A DNA stretch of 64,000 nt, taken from NCBI RefSeq assembly GCF_000024545.1, contig NC_013947.1, forward strand, positions 4,092,001 through 4,156,000, in the 5' to 3' direction. A program made the translations under genes and the position numbers. The notes beneath the pieces are model-generated. The model did no database searches. It had not been told where the DNA came from and worked only from the letters and a program-made list of their open reading frames with translations. This DNA comes from Stackebrandtia nassauensis DSM 44728. GTDB lineage: Bacteria > Actinomycetota > Actinomycetes > Mycobacteriales > Micromonosporaceae. Of this stretch, positions 45,436 through 55,237 are shown one piece after another (the stretch's first letter is position 1; the number at the start of each line of letters is the position of its first letter).

Positions 45436-48243
45436 ATGCGCTTCGTGGTACTTGGCAACGTCGAGGTCCACGGTGACGACGGGCCGGTGGCCATCGACGC
45501 CCACAAACAGCGGCTGCTGTTGGCCGTGCTCCTCAGCCGCGCCGGTCGCCCGATCCCCTCCGACGCGCTGGTCGAGACGCTGTGGCACGGCAACCCGCCC
45601 TCGGCGGTGCGCAAGGCGCTGAGCTGGCATGTGCTGAAGTTGCGCGAGGCACTGGGTGACCGGGAGCGGGTACGGTTCCGGTCCGGCGGGTATGTGCTGG
45701 CCGCCGAGCCGGACGAGGTGGACGCGCGACGATTCGAGCGGCTGTACCGGGAGGCGCTGGCCGGTGCCGGTTCCGATCCGCGCGCCGCCGCCCGGACGCT
45801 GGCGCGGGCGTCGGAGCTGTGGCGCGGGAACAACGCCTACGGCGATCTGGCCGACGTCGGGGAGCTGCGGGACGAGTCGAACCGGCTCAACGAACTGCGG
45901 CTGGCCATGCTGGACAAACGGTACGAACTGGAACTGGCGCTGGGGCGGCACGACGAGAGCGTCCCGGCGCTGCGGGCGCTGGTGGCCGAGTACCCGTACA
46001 CCGAGGTCTTCCGGGCGCACCTGATGCTCGCGCTGTACCGCGGCGGGCGCCGGGCCGAGGCGCTGCGGGTGTACCGCGAGGCGCGTGAGCTGCTGGTCGG
46101 TGACCTGGGCTTGGAGCCGGGTGAGCGGTTGCGGCGGCTGCACGAGGACATCCGGGCCTCGGCGGCCTCGCTGGATCTGGGCGCCGACGCGACGGCCGTG
46201 GCGGCGGCTCCGATCGCCGAGCTGCCCGCCAACATCTCCACTTTCACCGGACGCGACGGGGAGGTCACCGAGCTGCTGGAGTGGTTGCGGCCCGGCGATC
46301 GCGACTCCCCCGTCACCGCGGTGGTGTCGGGCGGCGGCGGGGTCGGCAAGTCGGCGCTCGCGGTGCGGGTGGCGCACCGGCTGGCCGCGCGGTACCCGGA
46401 CGGGCAGCTGTACCTGAACCTGCACGGCAACACCCCGGACGTGAAGCCGCTGGCGCACGCCGAGGCGCTGTCGCGGGTGCTGCGCTCGCTGTCGGTGGCG
46501 CCGCCGCCGGGTGGGCATGACGTGGACGAGTTGGCCGGGCTGTTCCGCACCGCGACGGCGGGGCAGCGGATGCTGTTCCTGTTCGACGACGCCCGCGACG
46601 CCGCGCAGCTGCGGCCGCTGTTGCCGTCGGGCAAACACTGTGGCGTCATCGTCACCAGTCGCGATCCACTGTACTCACTGGACGATGTCCGGCACCTGGA
46701 GCTGGAACCGTTGGGCCCGGCGGATTCGGCCGCGCTGTTCCGGCGGCTGCTGCCGGGCCGCCGCCTCGCCGACGAACCGGTGGCGGCCGACCGGATCGTG
46801 GAGCTGTGCGCGAGTCTGCCGCTGGCGCTGTGCATCGCGGCGGCCCGGATCAACTCGCGACCCCGCTGGCCGCTGGCGGACTTCGCCGAGCGGCTGGCCG
46901 ACAGCGACCGGCGACTGTCCGAACTGGCCATCGACGACCGGGCGGTACGGGCCAGTTTCGCCACCAGCTACGAGGACCTGGACGCGATGCAGTCACGGCT
47001 GTTCCGGCTGTCGAGCCTGCTGGAGTCGCCGGACTTCACCGTCGAGCTGGCCGCCGCCGCGCTGGACTGGCGCGCCGAGGCGACCGAGGAACTGCTGGAC
47101 GACCTGGTGACCTTCCACCTCGTCGACTCCCCCACCCCGGGCCGCTACCGGATGCACGACCTGATCCGGCTGTACGCGCGCGAACGCGCCGAGACCGACG
47201 AACCGGCCGCCGACCGCGACGCCGCGCTGCGCCGGGTGTTCCTCCGGCTCGCCGCGGCCACCCGCTCGGCGCTGCTGGCGGTGCAGCCGCTGGCCGAATG
47301 GCGCCTGGCCATCGGCCTGGACGAGGACGCGACCGGACCGTCGTTCGCCGATGCCGCCGAGGCCGAGACGTGGATCGACGCCGAGGCCCAGAACCTCATC
47401 GCACTGTCCAAACAGGCTTCCCGGGCACCCGACACCGGCGCGGCGGCGGTCGCGATCGCGGTGCGCACCTTCACCGCCCTCATGCCCCGGGGACACTGGC
47501 GCGAGTCGGTGGCGATCGCCGAGGTGGCCGTCGCGGCGGCCCGCACGGCGGGTGACCCCTATGGACTCGCGGTCGCACTGCGCGACCTGGGCCAGGCCCA
47601 GCGCGCCATGAAGCTGCGGCCCGAGGCGACCACGACCCTCACCGAGGCGCTCAAAGTGTGTCGCGACAACGGCTTCCACGAACGCGTGCCCGGCATCCTG
47701 AACTTCCTGGCCGACGTGCACCGGCAGGAGGGCGAGTACGACACCGCGATCGGCCTGCTCCGCGAAGGACTGGCCGCGTGCGACGAGCATGTCGCCGACG
47801 AACGCATCGCCATCGAGATCAAGAACGGCCTGCTCACTTCCCTGGGCTTCAACTACGAGCAGACCGGCCAGTTCGACCACGCCGCCGAAGCCCATCGGGA
47901 GGCGATCGCCATCAGCCACGGCGACCCGCCCGCCCACGCCATCGCCCTGGGCAACCTCGCCCACGTGCTGCGCCGCCAAGGCGAAGCCACCCAGGCGATC
48001 CCGCTGCTGGAGGAAGCCCTGCAACTGCTGAACGACAGCGGCAACTCCCGCACCTTCGCCGCCGCCCACAAGCACTGGGTACTGGCGGACGCCAGCGACG
48101 ATCTCGCCGACCCCGCGCGGGCTCGCGAGCACTGGAACCTGGCCGCCGAGATCCTCGGCGAACTGAAGCTGATAACCCTGGAGGAGGAAGCCGGAATCCG
48201 CTCCGCACCCCGTCCGGAAATGCCGCAGCCCCTACGGTTCTGA
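45436..48243 (+). CDS. AfsR/SARP-type regulator with NB-ARC and TPR, divergent from the WXG/YbaB operon
   Basis: A 935-residue regulator: winged helix (RFVVLGNVEVHGDDGPVAIDAHKQRLLLAVLL, then SWHVLKLREALGD), activation domain to about 245, NB-ARC ATPase with P-loop GGGGVGKSA near 300 and FLFDDARDAAQL, then TPR-like repeats from about 680 to 920. The start is the ATG at 45436, preceded at 5 bases by GGGAG; an ATG at 45424 is less likely. CTAGG repeats 90-120 bp upstream have SARP-site geometry, so autoregulation and control of the divergent cassette are both plausible. A 7-bp repeat array begins 20 bases after its stop. Confidence 0.92.
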   Translation: MRFVVLGNVEVHGDDGPVAIDAHKQRLLLAVLLSRAGRPIPSDALVETLWHGNPPSAVRKALSWHVLKLREALGDRERVRFRSGGYVLAAEPDEVDARRFERLYREALAGAGSDPRAAARTLARASELWRGNNAYGDLADVGELRDESNRLNELRLAMLDKRYELELALGRHDESVPALRALVAEYPYTEVFRAHLMLALYRGGRRAEALRVYREARELLVGDLGLEPGERLRRLHEDIRASAASLDLGADATAVAAAPIAELPANISTFTGRDGEVTELLEWLRPGDRDSPVTAVVSGGGGVGKSALAVRVAHRLAARYPDGQLYLNLHGNTPDVKPLAHAEALSRVLRSLSVAPPPGGHDVDELAGLFRTATAGQRMLFLFDDARDAAQLRPLLPSGKHCGVIVTSRDPLYSLDDVRHLELEPLGPADSAALFRRLLPGRRLADEPVAADRIVELCASLPLALCIAAARINSRPRWPLADFAERLADSDRRLSELAIDDRAVRASFATSYEDLDAMQSRLFRLSSLLESPDFTVELAAAALDWRAEATEELLDDLVTFHLVDSPTPGRYRMHDLIRLYARERAETDEPAADRDAALRRVFLRLAAATRSALLAVQPLAEWRLAIGLDEDATGPSFADAAEAETWIDAEAQNLIALSKQASRAPDTGAAAVAIAVRTFTALMPRGHWRESVAIAEVAVAAARTAGDPYGLAVALRDLGQAQRAMKLRPEATTTLTEALKVCRDNGFHERVPGILNFLADVHRQEGEYDTAIGLLREGLAACDEHVADERIAIEIKNGLLTSLGFNYEQTGQFDHAAEAHREAIAISHGDPPAHAIALGNLAHVLRRQGEATQAIPLLEEALQLLNDSGNSRTFAAAHKHWVLADASDDLADPARAREHWNLAAEILGELKLITLEEEAGIRSAPRPEMPQPLRF

Positions 48244-48263
48244 CCGGCGGACACCATCTGCCC

Positions 48264-48494
48264 GGTTCGCGGTTCGCGGTTCGCGGGTCGCGGGTCGCGG
48301 GTCGCGGGTCGCGGGTCGCGGGTCGCGGGTCGCGGGTCGCGGGTCGCGGGTCGCGGGTCACGGGTCACGGGTCACGGGTCACGGGTCACGGGTCACGGGT
48401 CACGGGTCACGGCTCACGGCTCACGGCTCACGGCTCACGGCTCACGGCTCACGGCTCACGGCTCACGGCTCACGGCTCACGGCTCACGGCTCAC
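48264..48494. repeat. Pure 7-bp tandem repeat array, 33 units in four ordered variant blocks
   Basis: The array consists of 3 x GGTTCGC, 10 x GGGTCGC, 8 x GGGTCAC and 12 x GGCTCAC with no interruption. Each block differs from the one before by one base (position 3, then 6, then 3). It fills the convergent space between the AfsR-type gene and aroE, and its last units hold the aroE stop codon. Seven is not a multiple of three, so copy-number changes would shift frames; slippage is the expected way such an array grows. Confidence 0.97.
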
Positions 48495-49460
48495 GGCTAG
48501 TCTGGCGCAAGTTCTTCGCCGTCCCGGCCCCGGGCCACCGACCTCCTCCCCACTTTTGACGGTAGTCAGGTTTGGCTTAAGCCAGGCTTGGCCCGGCTGA
48601 GCGAGGCTTAAGAAATTCCAGCGGCGGACAAGTCCGCTGTGGTCGGCGGATAAGTCCGCTGTGGTCGGCGGCAGCGCGGCGCGCATCGCTTCGACCGGAG
48701 CATCGACGCCGGTGAACAGCCGGAACTGAACCACCGCCTGCCACAGCAGCAGCGACAGTCCACTCACGATCCGGCAACCAGCGGCCTGGGCCAAGCGCGC
48801 GAACTCGGTGGGCCACGGGTCGTAGACGACGTCGAACGCCACCGTGTCCGGCTTCCAGTCGATGGCCAGCGCGTCACTCACGCCTTTGGGCATGGTTGAC
48901 ACCACGAGATCGGCGTCCCCGCAACCCTCCGCCGACTCCCACGGGGCGGCCGTCAGTGGCAGGCCGAGCCGCTGGGCCACCGGTTCCAGTTCCGCGACGG
49001 CTTCGGGGCGACGGGCGTAGACGGTGACCGACGTGGCCGACAAGCTCGCGGCCGCCCCCAGCGCGGCGCGGGCCGTGCCGCCCGCGCCCAGGATCGCCAC
49101 CCGGGAGGCGTGTCGCATCCCGACCTCGGCCAGCGCGTCGACCATGCCGGGGGCGTCGGTGTTGTAAGCGACCCGGCCGCCCTCGCCAAACACCAGCGTG
49201 TTGGCCGCGCCCAGCGCGGTAGCGGTGTCGTCGGCGGAGTCGGCAAGCGCGAGCGCGCGTTCCTTCAGCGGCATCGTCACCGACAGTCCGGCCCACTCGG
49301 GCCCCAGCGAGTCCAGGAACGACGCCAGCGTGTCCTTGCCGCACTCGTGCGCGGTGTACGTCCAGTCGCTCAGCCCCGCCGCCGCGTAACCAGCATTGTG
49401 GATCGCCGGTGACAGCGAGTGCGCGATGGGTGAGCCCACCACGGCCGCGCGTCTGGTCAC
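48477..49460 (-). CDS. aroE: Shikimate dehydrogenase with extended C-terminus ending in the repeat array
   Basis: AroE reduces 3-dehydroshikimate to shikimate with NADPH in aromatic amino acid synthesis. Seen: substrate motif GSPIAHSLSPAIHNAGY (residues 9-25), catalytic Lys and Asn in VTMPLKERAL and AANTLVF, Asp in NTDAPG, and Rossmann turn ILGAGGTARAAL near 125. The GTG at 49460 overlaps the mltG stop by 4 bases. The family normally ends near FRLFTGVDAPVEAMRAAL; here about 50 extra residues follow, first over a 22-bp duplication and then into the 7-bp array, whose units supply the TGA. The tail looks like read-through of junk DNA after loss of the original stop. Confidence 0.92.
   Translation of the reverse strand: MTRRAAVVGSPIAHSLSPAIHNAGYAAAGLSDWTYTAHECGKDTLASFLDSLGPEWAGLSVTMPLKERALALADSADDTATALGAANTLVFGEGGRVAYNTDAPGMVDALAEVGMRHASRVAILGAGGTARAALGAAASLSATSVTVYARRPEAVAELEPVAQRLGLPLTAAPWESAEGCGDADLVVSTMPKGVSDALAIDWKPDTVAFDVVYDPWPTEFARLAQAAGCRIVSGLSLLLWQAVVQFRLFTGVDAPVEAMRAALPPTTADLSADHSGLVRRWNFLSLAQPGQAWLKPNLTTVKSGEEVGGPGPGRRRTCARLAVSREP
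48630..48671. repeat. 22-bp-period tandem duplication inside the aroE tail
   Basis: A 20-base block at 48630-48649 recurs exactly at 48652-48671, a period of 22. Each copy includes GTCCGC preceded by a GGACAA or GGATAA variant, forming short GCGGAC/GTCCGC-type dyads. It lies just past the conserved end of AroE and shifts the frame between copies. Confidence 0.85.
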
Positions 49461-50644
49461 AGGACGCCGTTCTTCCTGGCCTCTTCCACGTTCGCGTCGT
49501 GTTCCTCTTTGGTCTCGGCGAAGGCGGAGTTGCCCTCCTTGTCGATGGCCACAAAGAACTTCCACTTGCCCGACGGCGGGTCGGCGGCGCCTTCCAGCGC
49601 GCTCTTGCCCGGGCTGTTGATCGGAGTCGGCGGCAGTCCGGCACGCACGTGCGTCGACCACTTGTTGCTCTCGTCGTTCAACTCCGCGTCGGTGAGGTCC
49701 TTGGAGTTCTTGCTGCCCTTGCCCGCCTCGATGAGGCCGTAGTTCGTGGTGGTGTCGAACTCGAGGCAGTTCTCCAGACCGCCGTGGCACCAGTACTCAC
49801 CGTCCATGCGGTTGTACGCCACCCGCGCGATCTTGCCGAGGTCCTTGGGGACACCCGCCTCGGCCTCCGACAGCGACGCCACGATCAGCACCTCGTAGGG
49901 GCTGTAGTTCGAGCGCTGCGCCTCCACGGTCTCCTTGAACCCGATCGAGTCGGTGACCTTGAGGAAGTTGCTCACCATCGCCTTCAGCATCTCCTCGGCG
50001 GTGGCGCCCTTCTTGAACTCGTAGGTGGCGGGAGACAGGAAACCCTCGACGGACTTGACGACGTCCTTGCCGTCCTTGCGCTCGAACCAGTCGCTGGTGA
50101 TGCCGAGCGCTTCGGGATCCTCGGCGGCGGCGGTGAAGTCCTCGAGCGGCACCCCGGTGTTCTCCGACAGCTTCTTGAACGTCCCCCACATGGTCAGACC
50201 CTCACGGATCGTGACGCCGGAAACCTTGCGGGACTTCGGGTCCAGCATCCGTTCGAGCGCCGCCTCGCCCGACATCTGCTTCTCCATGGCGTAGGTGCCC
50301 GGCCCGATCTGGTTCGACTTCGGGTTGGCCTCGGCGGCGTTGACGAAGGCGTTGGCGCTCTTGACGACGTCCTTCTTGTACAGTGCGTCACCGATGTCGG
50401 ACAGCACCGAGCCCTCGGCGATCTCGACCTGCACCTTGACGCCGTTGCCGTCACCGGCGTAGTCGGGCGCGGAGAAGATGTTCTTGATCTTGTCGAAGCC
50501 GACGAACCCGACCACACCAACGGTTCCCAGCAACACGAACACCAGCAGCAACGCGAAAACGGTGCGGCCCTTGCGGCGACGGCGGTGCCTGCGTCGGCGA
50601 GGCTGAGAGGGATCCATGGTCTCGTACGGCCTCTCGTCCAACAT
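49457..50644 (-). CDS. mltG: Endolytic murein transglycosylase MltG
   Basis: A 395-residue YceG-family enzyme that cleaves nascent peptidoglycan strands and may set their length. An Arg-rich cytosolic start (RRRRHRRRRKGR), one membrane helix (TVFALLLVFVLLGTVGVVGFVGF), a LysM-like domain and the catalytic domain follow. The catalytic Glu is in IVASLSEAEAG (near 258); YNRMDGEY and LPPTPINSPGKSALEGA are family motifs. The ATG at 50644 is used; one at 50617 is possible. It sits between ruvX and aroE, the usual actinobacterial order. Confidence 0.93.
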   Translation of the reverse strand: MLDERPYETMDPSQPRRRRHRRRRKGRTVFALLLVFVLLGTVGVVGFVGFDKIKNIFSAPDYAGDGNGVKVQVEIAEGSVLSDIGDALYKKDVVKSANAFVNAAEANPKSNQIGPGTYAMEKQMSGEAALERMLDPKSRKVSGVTIREGLTMWGTFKKLSENTGVPLEDFTAAAEDPEALGITSDWFERKDGKDVVKSVEGFLSPATYEFKKGATAEEMLKAMVSNFLKVTDSIGFKETVEAQRSNYSPYEVLIVASLSEAEAGVPKDLGKIARVAYNRMDGEYWCHGGLENCLEFDTTTNYGLIEAGKGSKNSKDLTDAELNDESNKWSTHVRAGLPPTPINSPGKSALEGAADPPSGKWKFFVAIDKEGNSAFAETKEEHDANVEEARKNGVL

Positions 50645-50650
50645 CGTCGT

Positions 50651-51106
50651 CTATGCCTTCCGCTGCTTCTCCAGCCACAGCTGCAGAATCTCCACCGCGG
50701 CCGCCTGGTCGACCACGGCTTTGCGGCGCTTTCCTTTCACGCCACGCTCGGACAACCTACGCGACGCCACTGCGGTGGTCAAACGCTCGTCGACGAACCG
50801 CACCGGTACGTCGCCGACGGCCGCCGTGACCTGTTCGGCGTACGCGCGAGACTCGGCGGCCGCATAGCTTTCCTCACCTGAAAGCGTAACCGGAAGCCCT
50901 ATGACGATTTCCACGACCGAATGCTCGTTGACAAGGTCGGCTATTCGGCTGATATCCGCGGGCGGCACGGACTTTCCGGACATATCTCTGGGGACCGTCT
51001 CCAGTGGAGCGGCGAGTATGCCGTCGGGGTCGCTCAAAGCGACCCCGACGCGTACTTTTCCGACGTCTACTCCGAGGCGACGGCCCCTGGGCGGGGTGTC
51101 GTTCAC
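50651..51106 (-). CDS. ruvX: YqgF/RuvX family Holliday junction resolvase-like protein
   Basis: A 151-residue RNase H-fold protein. [18 protein letters not shown] holds the first catalytic Asp, [16 protein letters not shown] the central strand and [10 protein letters not shown] the acidic motif near residue 105. YqgF proteins are implicated in 16S rRNA 5'-end processing and resolve branched DNA in vitro. It overlaps alaS by 4 bases and lies 6 bases before mltG. Confidence 0.93.
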
Positions 51107-53760
51107 TCCCCGGCGACCTGCGCGGACACGGCCTGAAGCAGCGCGCTCGCCTGGTCGGCGGGAACCCCGCCGCCCTGGGCGACCTCGTCGTTGCCGCCGC
51201 CGCGTCCCGACAGCGCGCCCTTGACGAGGGCCTGCGCCGACAGGCCCTGGGCGGTGCCGGTCTTGTTGACGATGACCACCAGCGAGGCCTTACCGCCCGC
51301 CGTGGCCGCGACCGCGGCGATGCCCGGTTTGTTCGGGTCGAGGTGGCCCCGGATCTCGGTGGCGAGCTTGCGGGCGTCGCCGCCGCCTGTGCCGTCGGGC
51401 GCCTGCACCGCCGCCACCGCGACGTCGCCGATCTTCTTGGCCTGCGCGGCGAAGGTGGCGGCGCTGTCGCGCAGTTCCTTGGCGCGCAGGTTGGCCAGTT
51501 CCTTCTCGGCGTCCTTGGCGCGCTGCATCAGGGCGGAGATCCGCTCCGGCAGCTCGGCGCGCGGGGCGCCCAGTTCGTCGGCGATCTGGGAGACCAGGTC
51601 GCGTTCGCGGGCCAGGTAGTGGAACGCCTCCAGGCCGGTGACGGCCTCGACGCGTCGCTGCCCCGAACCCACCGAGGCCTCCGAGGTGATCACGACCGGC
51701 CCGATCTGGGCGGCGTGCTGCACGTGGGTGCCACCGCACAGTTCCCGGGACCACTCGCCGCCGATCTCGACGACCCGGACGGTCTCGTCGTAGGTCTCGC
51801 CGAACAGCGCCAGCGCGCCGAACTCGCGCGCCTCGGGCAGCGTCATGTACTTGACCGCGACCGGCAGGTCCTTGCGGACCGCGCGGTTGGCGGCTTCCTC
51901 GACCTCACTGCGGGACTCGTCGGACAGCTTCGACCGCCACGAGAAGTCCAGCCGCAGGTAACCGGGCCGGTTGAACGAACCCGACTGCAACGCGGCCGGG
52001 CCGAGCACCTCGCGCAGCGCCGCGTGCACCACGTGGGTACCCGAGTGCGCCTGCCGCGCGCCCAGCCGCCACTCGGGGTCGACGTCGGCCTTGACGGCGG
52101 TACCGACCGCGAGCTCGCCCTTGAGCACCCGCACCTGGTGCACGACCAGGCCCTTGATCGGGCGCTGCACGTCGACGACCTCGGCCGAGACCGACGCACC
52201 GGTGATGGTGCCCGCGTCGGCGTGCTGACCACCCGACTCGGCGTAGAACGGGGTCTTGTCGAGGACGACCTCGACGAGCTGCCCCTCCTTGGCGACCTGG
52301 ATCGGGCTGCCCTCGGCGAGCATGCCCAGCACCGTCGATTCGGTGTTGAGGGTCTCGTAGGCCTTCCAGTCGGTGGGGCCGCCGGCGGTGAGCAGCTCGC
52401 GGTACGCCGACATGTCAGCGTGCGCGGTCTTGCGGGACTGGGCGTCGGCCTTGGCGCGACGCCGCTGCTCGGCCATGAGCTGGCGGAAGCCCTCTTCGTC
52501 GACCTTGAGCCCCTGCTCGGCCGCCATCTCCAGCGTCAGGTCGATGGGGAAGCCGTAGGTGTCGTGCAGTTCGAAGGCCTTGGCGCCGGGCAGCAGCGTG
52601 CCGCCGCTGGCCTTGGTGTCCTTGACCGCGGTGTCCAGGATGGTGGTTCCCTGGCGCAGTGTGGAACGGAACGCCTCCTCCTCGCCGTAGGCGTAGGACG
52701 AGATCCGCTCGAAGTCCTCCGACAGCTCCGGATAGGACGGCGACATGCAGTCGCGGGCCACCGGCAACAGTTCCGGAAGCGCCTTGTCCTCGAAGCCCAG
52801 CAGCCGGATCGCGCGGATCGCGCGGCGCAGGATGCGGCGCAGCACGTAGCCGCGGCCCTCGTTGGACGGCGTGACGCCGTCGCCGATGAGCATCAGGCCG
52901 GTGCGGACGTGGTCGGCGATGACGCGGAACCGGACGTCGTCGGGACGCGAGGCCCCGTAACGCTTCCCGGTCAGTTCGCTGGCCCGGTCGATGAGCGGCC
53001 GCACCTCGTCGATCTCGAACATGTTGTTGACGCCCTGGAGCATGTAGGCGACGCGCTCCAGCCCCATGCCGGTGTCGATGTTCTTGGCGGGCAGGTCGCC
53101 CAGGATCTCGAAGTCCTCTTTGTTGGTGCCCTCGCCACGCAGGTTCTGCATGAACACGAGGTTCCACAGCTCCATGTACCGGTCGCCGTTGAGGAAGTCG
53201 CCCTCCTCGCCGAACTCGGGGCCGAGGTCGAGCAGGATCTCCGAGCACGGACCACACGGACCGGGGATGCCCATGGACCAGAAGTTCTCCGACTTGCCCA
53301 GCCGGGGGATCCGCTCGTCGGGCAGGCCCGCGATACGCTTCCACAGGCCGATCGCCTCGTCGTCGTCCACATAGACCGACGGGTACAGTTTGGACTCGTC
53401 GAATCCGAGCCCACCCTGCGACTGCGGCCGGGTCATCAGATCCCAGGCCAGCTCGATGGCCTTCTCCTTGAAGTAGTCACCGAAGGAGAAGTTGCCGTTC
53501 ATCTGGAAGAACGTGCCGTGCCGGGTGGTGATCCCGACTTCCTCGATGTCCGGGGTGCGGATGCACTTCTGCACCGAGGTGGCGCGGGTCCACGGGGGCG
53601 TCTGCTGCCCGGTGAAATAGGGGACGAACTGAACCATCCCCGCGTTGATGAACAGCAGGTTCGGGTCCTCGATGGCCGGAAGCGGTGCGCTCGGTACCAC
53701 CGTGTGCCCATTGGCCTCGAAGTGTGCCAGGAACCGCCTCTTGATCTCGGCCGTCCTCAT
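51103..53760 (-). CDS. alaS: Alanyl-tRNA synthetase
   Basis: A full-length 885-residue AlaRS that charges tRNA-Ala. The class II catalytic core is at 1-240 ([39 protein letters not shown]), followed by the tRNA-binding domain. The editing domain has [12 protein letters not shown] (near 575) and CGGTHV (near 675), the zinc ligands that remove Ser and Gly; the C-terminal C-Ala domain has [14 protein letters not shown] strong AAGGAGG precedes the ATG. No T-box leader is seen in the 33 bases to the gene upstream. Confidence 0.98.
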
Positions 53761-53793
53761 CGGATGATACCTCCTTGTCCGCTGTAGATAGTG

Positions 53794-54057
53794 CTATCGG
53801 TCATCGTCGTCTTCGAGCAGCTCGCCGACCGGCTCTCCGGCCGCGATCGCCTCGTGGAGCTCGGCTTCCTTCTCGTGCATGCCCTCGCCGACGTCGGACA
53901 TAAAGCTACGCACTCCGGACCCGGCTGTCACGGCGGTATTCCGCAGCCGCTCGCCGATGCCCGCCGGGGACAACGCGTCGGCGCCGCGCGCGAGCTTGCG
54001 CACGACGATCACGCCGACCGCGACACCCGCGGCCAGCCACAACAGTCTTTTAACCAT
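53794..54057 (-). CDS. Small membrane-anchored protein next to alaS (DUF6167-like)
   Basis: An 87-residue protein with one N-terminal membrane helix (LLWLAAGVAVGVIVVRKLA) and an acidic helical rest (EGMHEKEAELHEAIAAG, ending LLEDDDDR). Proteins of this size lie between a DUF948 gene and alaS in many actinobacteria; function unknown. It starts 9 bases after the DUF948 stop. Confidence 0.75.
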   Translation of the reverse strand: MVKRLLWLAAGVAVGVIVVRKLARGADALSPAGIGERLRNTAVTAGSGVRSFMSDVGEGMHEKEAELHEAIAAGEPVGELLEDDDDR

Positions 54058-54066
54058 TTTCTCGTT

Positions 54067-54570
54067 TTACCCGTTCTTAGAACGCTTACGGCGGGACTTC
54101 TTGTCCTTCAACAGGTTTCGCACTTCGCGCTCGTCGTCGTCGGCGCGGCGCTTGGCCAGCGCCTTGCGCAGCCCGAAGCCGAAGGCGGCCAGTTTCACCA
54201 GCGGTGTGGTGGCCGCGGCCCCGACGAGGCTGGTGATGTTGGCGACGTTGCCGGTGACCTGCTGCGCGTGGCCGGTGATCGTGTCGACCCGTTCCAGCTG
54301 GGTGTTCACCGCGTCCAGCGACGTGTGGGCCTGCGTCAGCGCGGTGTTGACATGATCCATTGTGGTGTTGGCTTTTTGCAGCAGCGGGCCGGTGCGCGCG
54401 TTGAGGTCGTTGACGGCGCGGGTCGCGGCGTTGACGGTCTTGCGCAGACCGAGCAGCACATAGGCCAGCACCAACGCCAGAGCCGCGAAGGCGCCCGCGG
54501 CTATCAGGGCCGCCAGTTCTCCACCGGTGGTCACGAACTCGCTGGCGGCGGCATAGGCCTGACCCGACAT
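54067..54570 (-). CDS. DUF948-family membrane protein
   Basis: A 167-residue protein with one membrane helix (about residues 18-40), then a long coiled-coil-like stretch (TVNAATRAVNDLNARTGPLLQKANTTMDHV onward) typical of DUF948, and a basic tail KDKKSRRKRSKNG. The start is the ATG at 54570, with GAGGGG just upstream; the longer frame is unlikely. Role unknown; the position beside alaS is conserved in actinobacteria. Confidence 0.82.
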   Translation of the reverse strand: MSGQAYAAASEFVTTGGELAALIAAGAFAALALVLAYVLLGLRKTVNAATRAVNDLNARTGPLLQKANTTMDHVNTALTQAHTSLDAVNTQLERVDTITGHAQQVTGNVANITSLVGAAATTPLVKLAAFGFGLRKALAKRRADDDEREVRNLLKDKKSRRKRSKNG

Positions 54571-54697
54571 CGGTCCCCCTCGTTTCGATCGCGAAGTTAC
54601 CTGGACACTGTGTTGCCTGGAAATCGGCAACGGAACCGACCTTACCGTCCGAGTTCAGTGAACTTCCGCTTGGCCCGCGCCGGGGCGAGCCGCGTTT

Positions 54698-55237
54698 TCA
54701 CTCGGCTTCGGGTGTCGGCCGGATCACCGCCGAGACCGTCGAGCCCGGACACAGCTGTTTGACGTCGGGGCACTCGGCCGGGCGGACCCACAGGTCCAAT
54801 GCGTACTCGTCGCGGTGGTAACAGCGGTACTGGCCCAGCTGTGTCCGGGTTGGACACCTGCCGGAGTCGAGCCGGTGCCAGTGCTCGGTGGAAAGCGCCC
54901 CGGCGTACACCTTCACGGTGTCGTCGACGCCGCGTTTCGACTGCCACACCCGTTCGCGGACCCGGCACCGCCCGACGCACCAGCGGCTGCCCGCCGCGGC
55001 GTCGCGCGGCTTGGCCGAGGCCCAGTGCGGCAGCGCCAGTTCGTCGAGGGCGACGAAGGCCGGGTCGCGGGTGACGTCGTCGAGCCGCAGCGCCACCGGG
55101 ACCGCGGCCACGACGGCGGCGGCGACCACGCCGAAGGTGGCCAGTTTGAGGCGGCGGATCCGGGTGAACTCGGTGACCAGCTGGGCCCGGACCTGTCCGG
55201 GACGTTGCCGACGCTCGCGCCGGTGGCCTCGGTTCAC
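54698..55237 (-). CDS. Hypothetical single-pass membrane protein, Cys-rich outer domain
   Basis: A 179-residue protein: an Arg-rich cytosolic start ([19 protein letters not shown]), one membrane helix ([19 protein letters not shown]), then an outer domain with six cysteines (WCVGRC, GRCP, YRCY, ECPD, LCPG) that could form three disulfides. No family recognised. It overlaps rarA by 4 bases. Confidence 0.65.
   Translation of the reverse strand: MNRGHRRERRQRPGQVRAQLVTEFTRIRRLKLATFGVVAAAVVAAVPVALRLDDVTRDPAFVALDELALPHWASAKPRDAAAGSRWCVGRCRVRERVWQSKRGVDDTVKVYAGALSTEHWHRLDSGRCPTRTQLGQYRCYHRDEYALDLWVRPAECPDVKQLCPGSTVSAVIRPTPEAE

Noticed and set aside
48264-48494. CRISPR array
   Set aside because: Units are 7 bp with no spacers and no cas genes are nearby.
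47853-48500. Several open frames running through the 7-bp array (for example TRDPRPA repeats)
   Set aside because: The 21-base coding period of a 7-bp repeat gives open frames automatically; there are no start signals or conserved residues.
53761-53793. T-box or other leader RNA upstream of alaS
   Set aside because: Only 33 bases separate alaS from the preceding gene and they contain a plain strong ribosome binding site.
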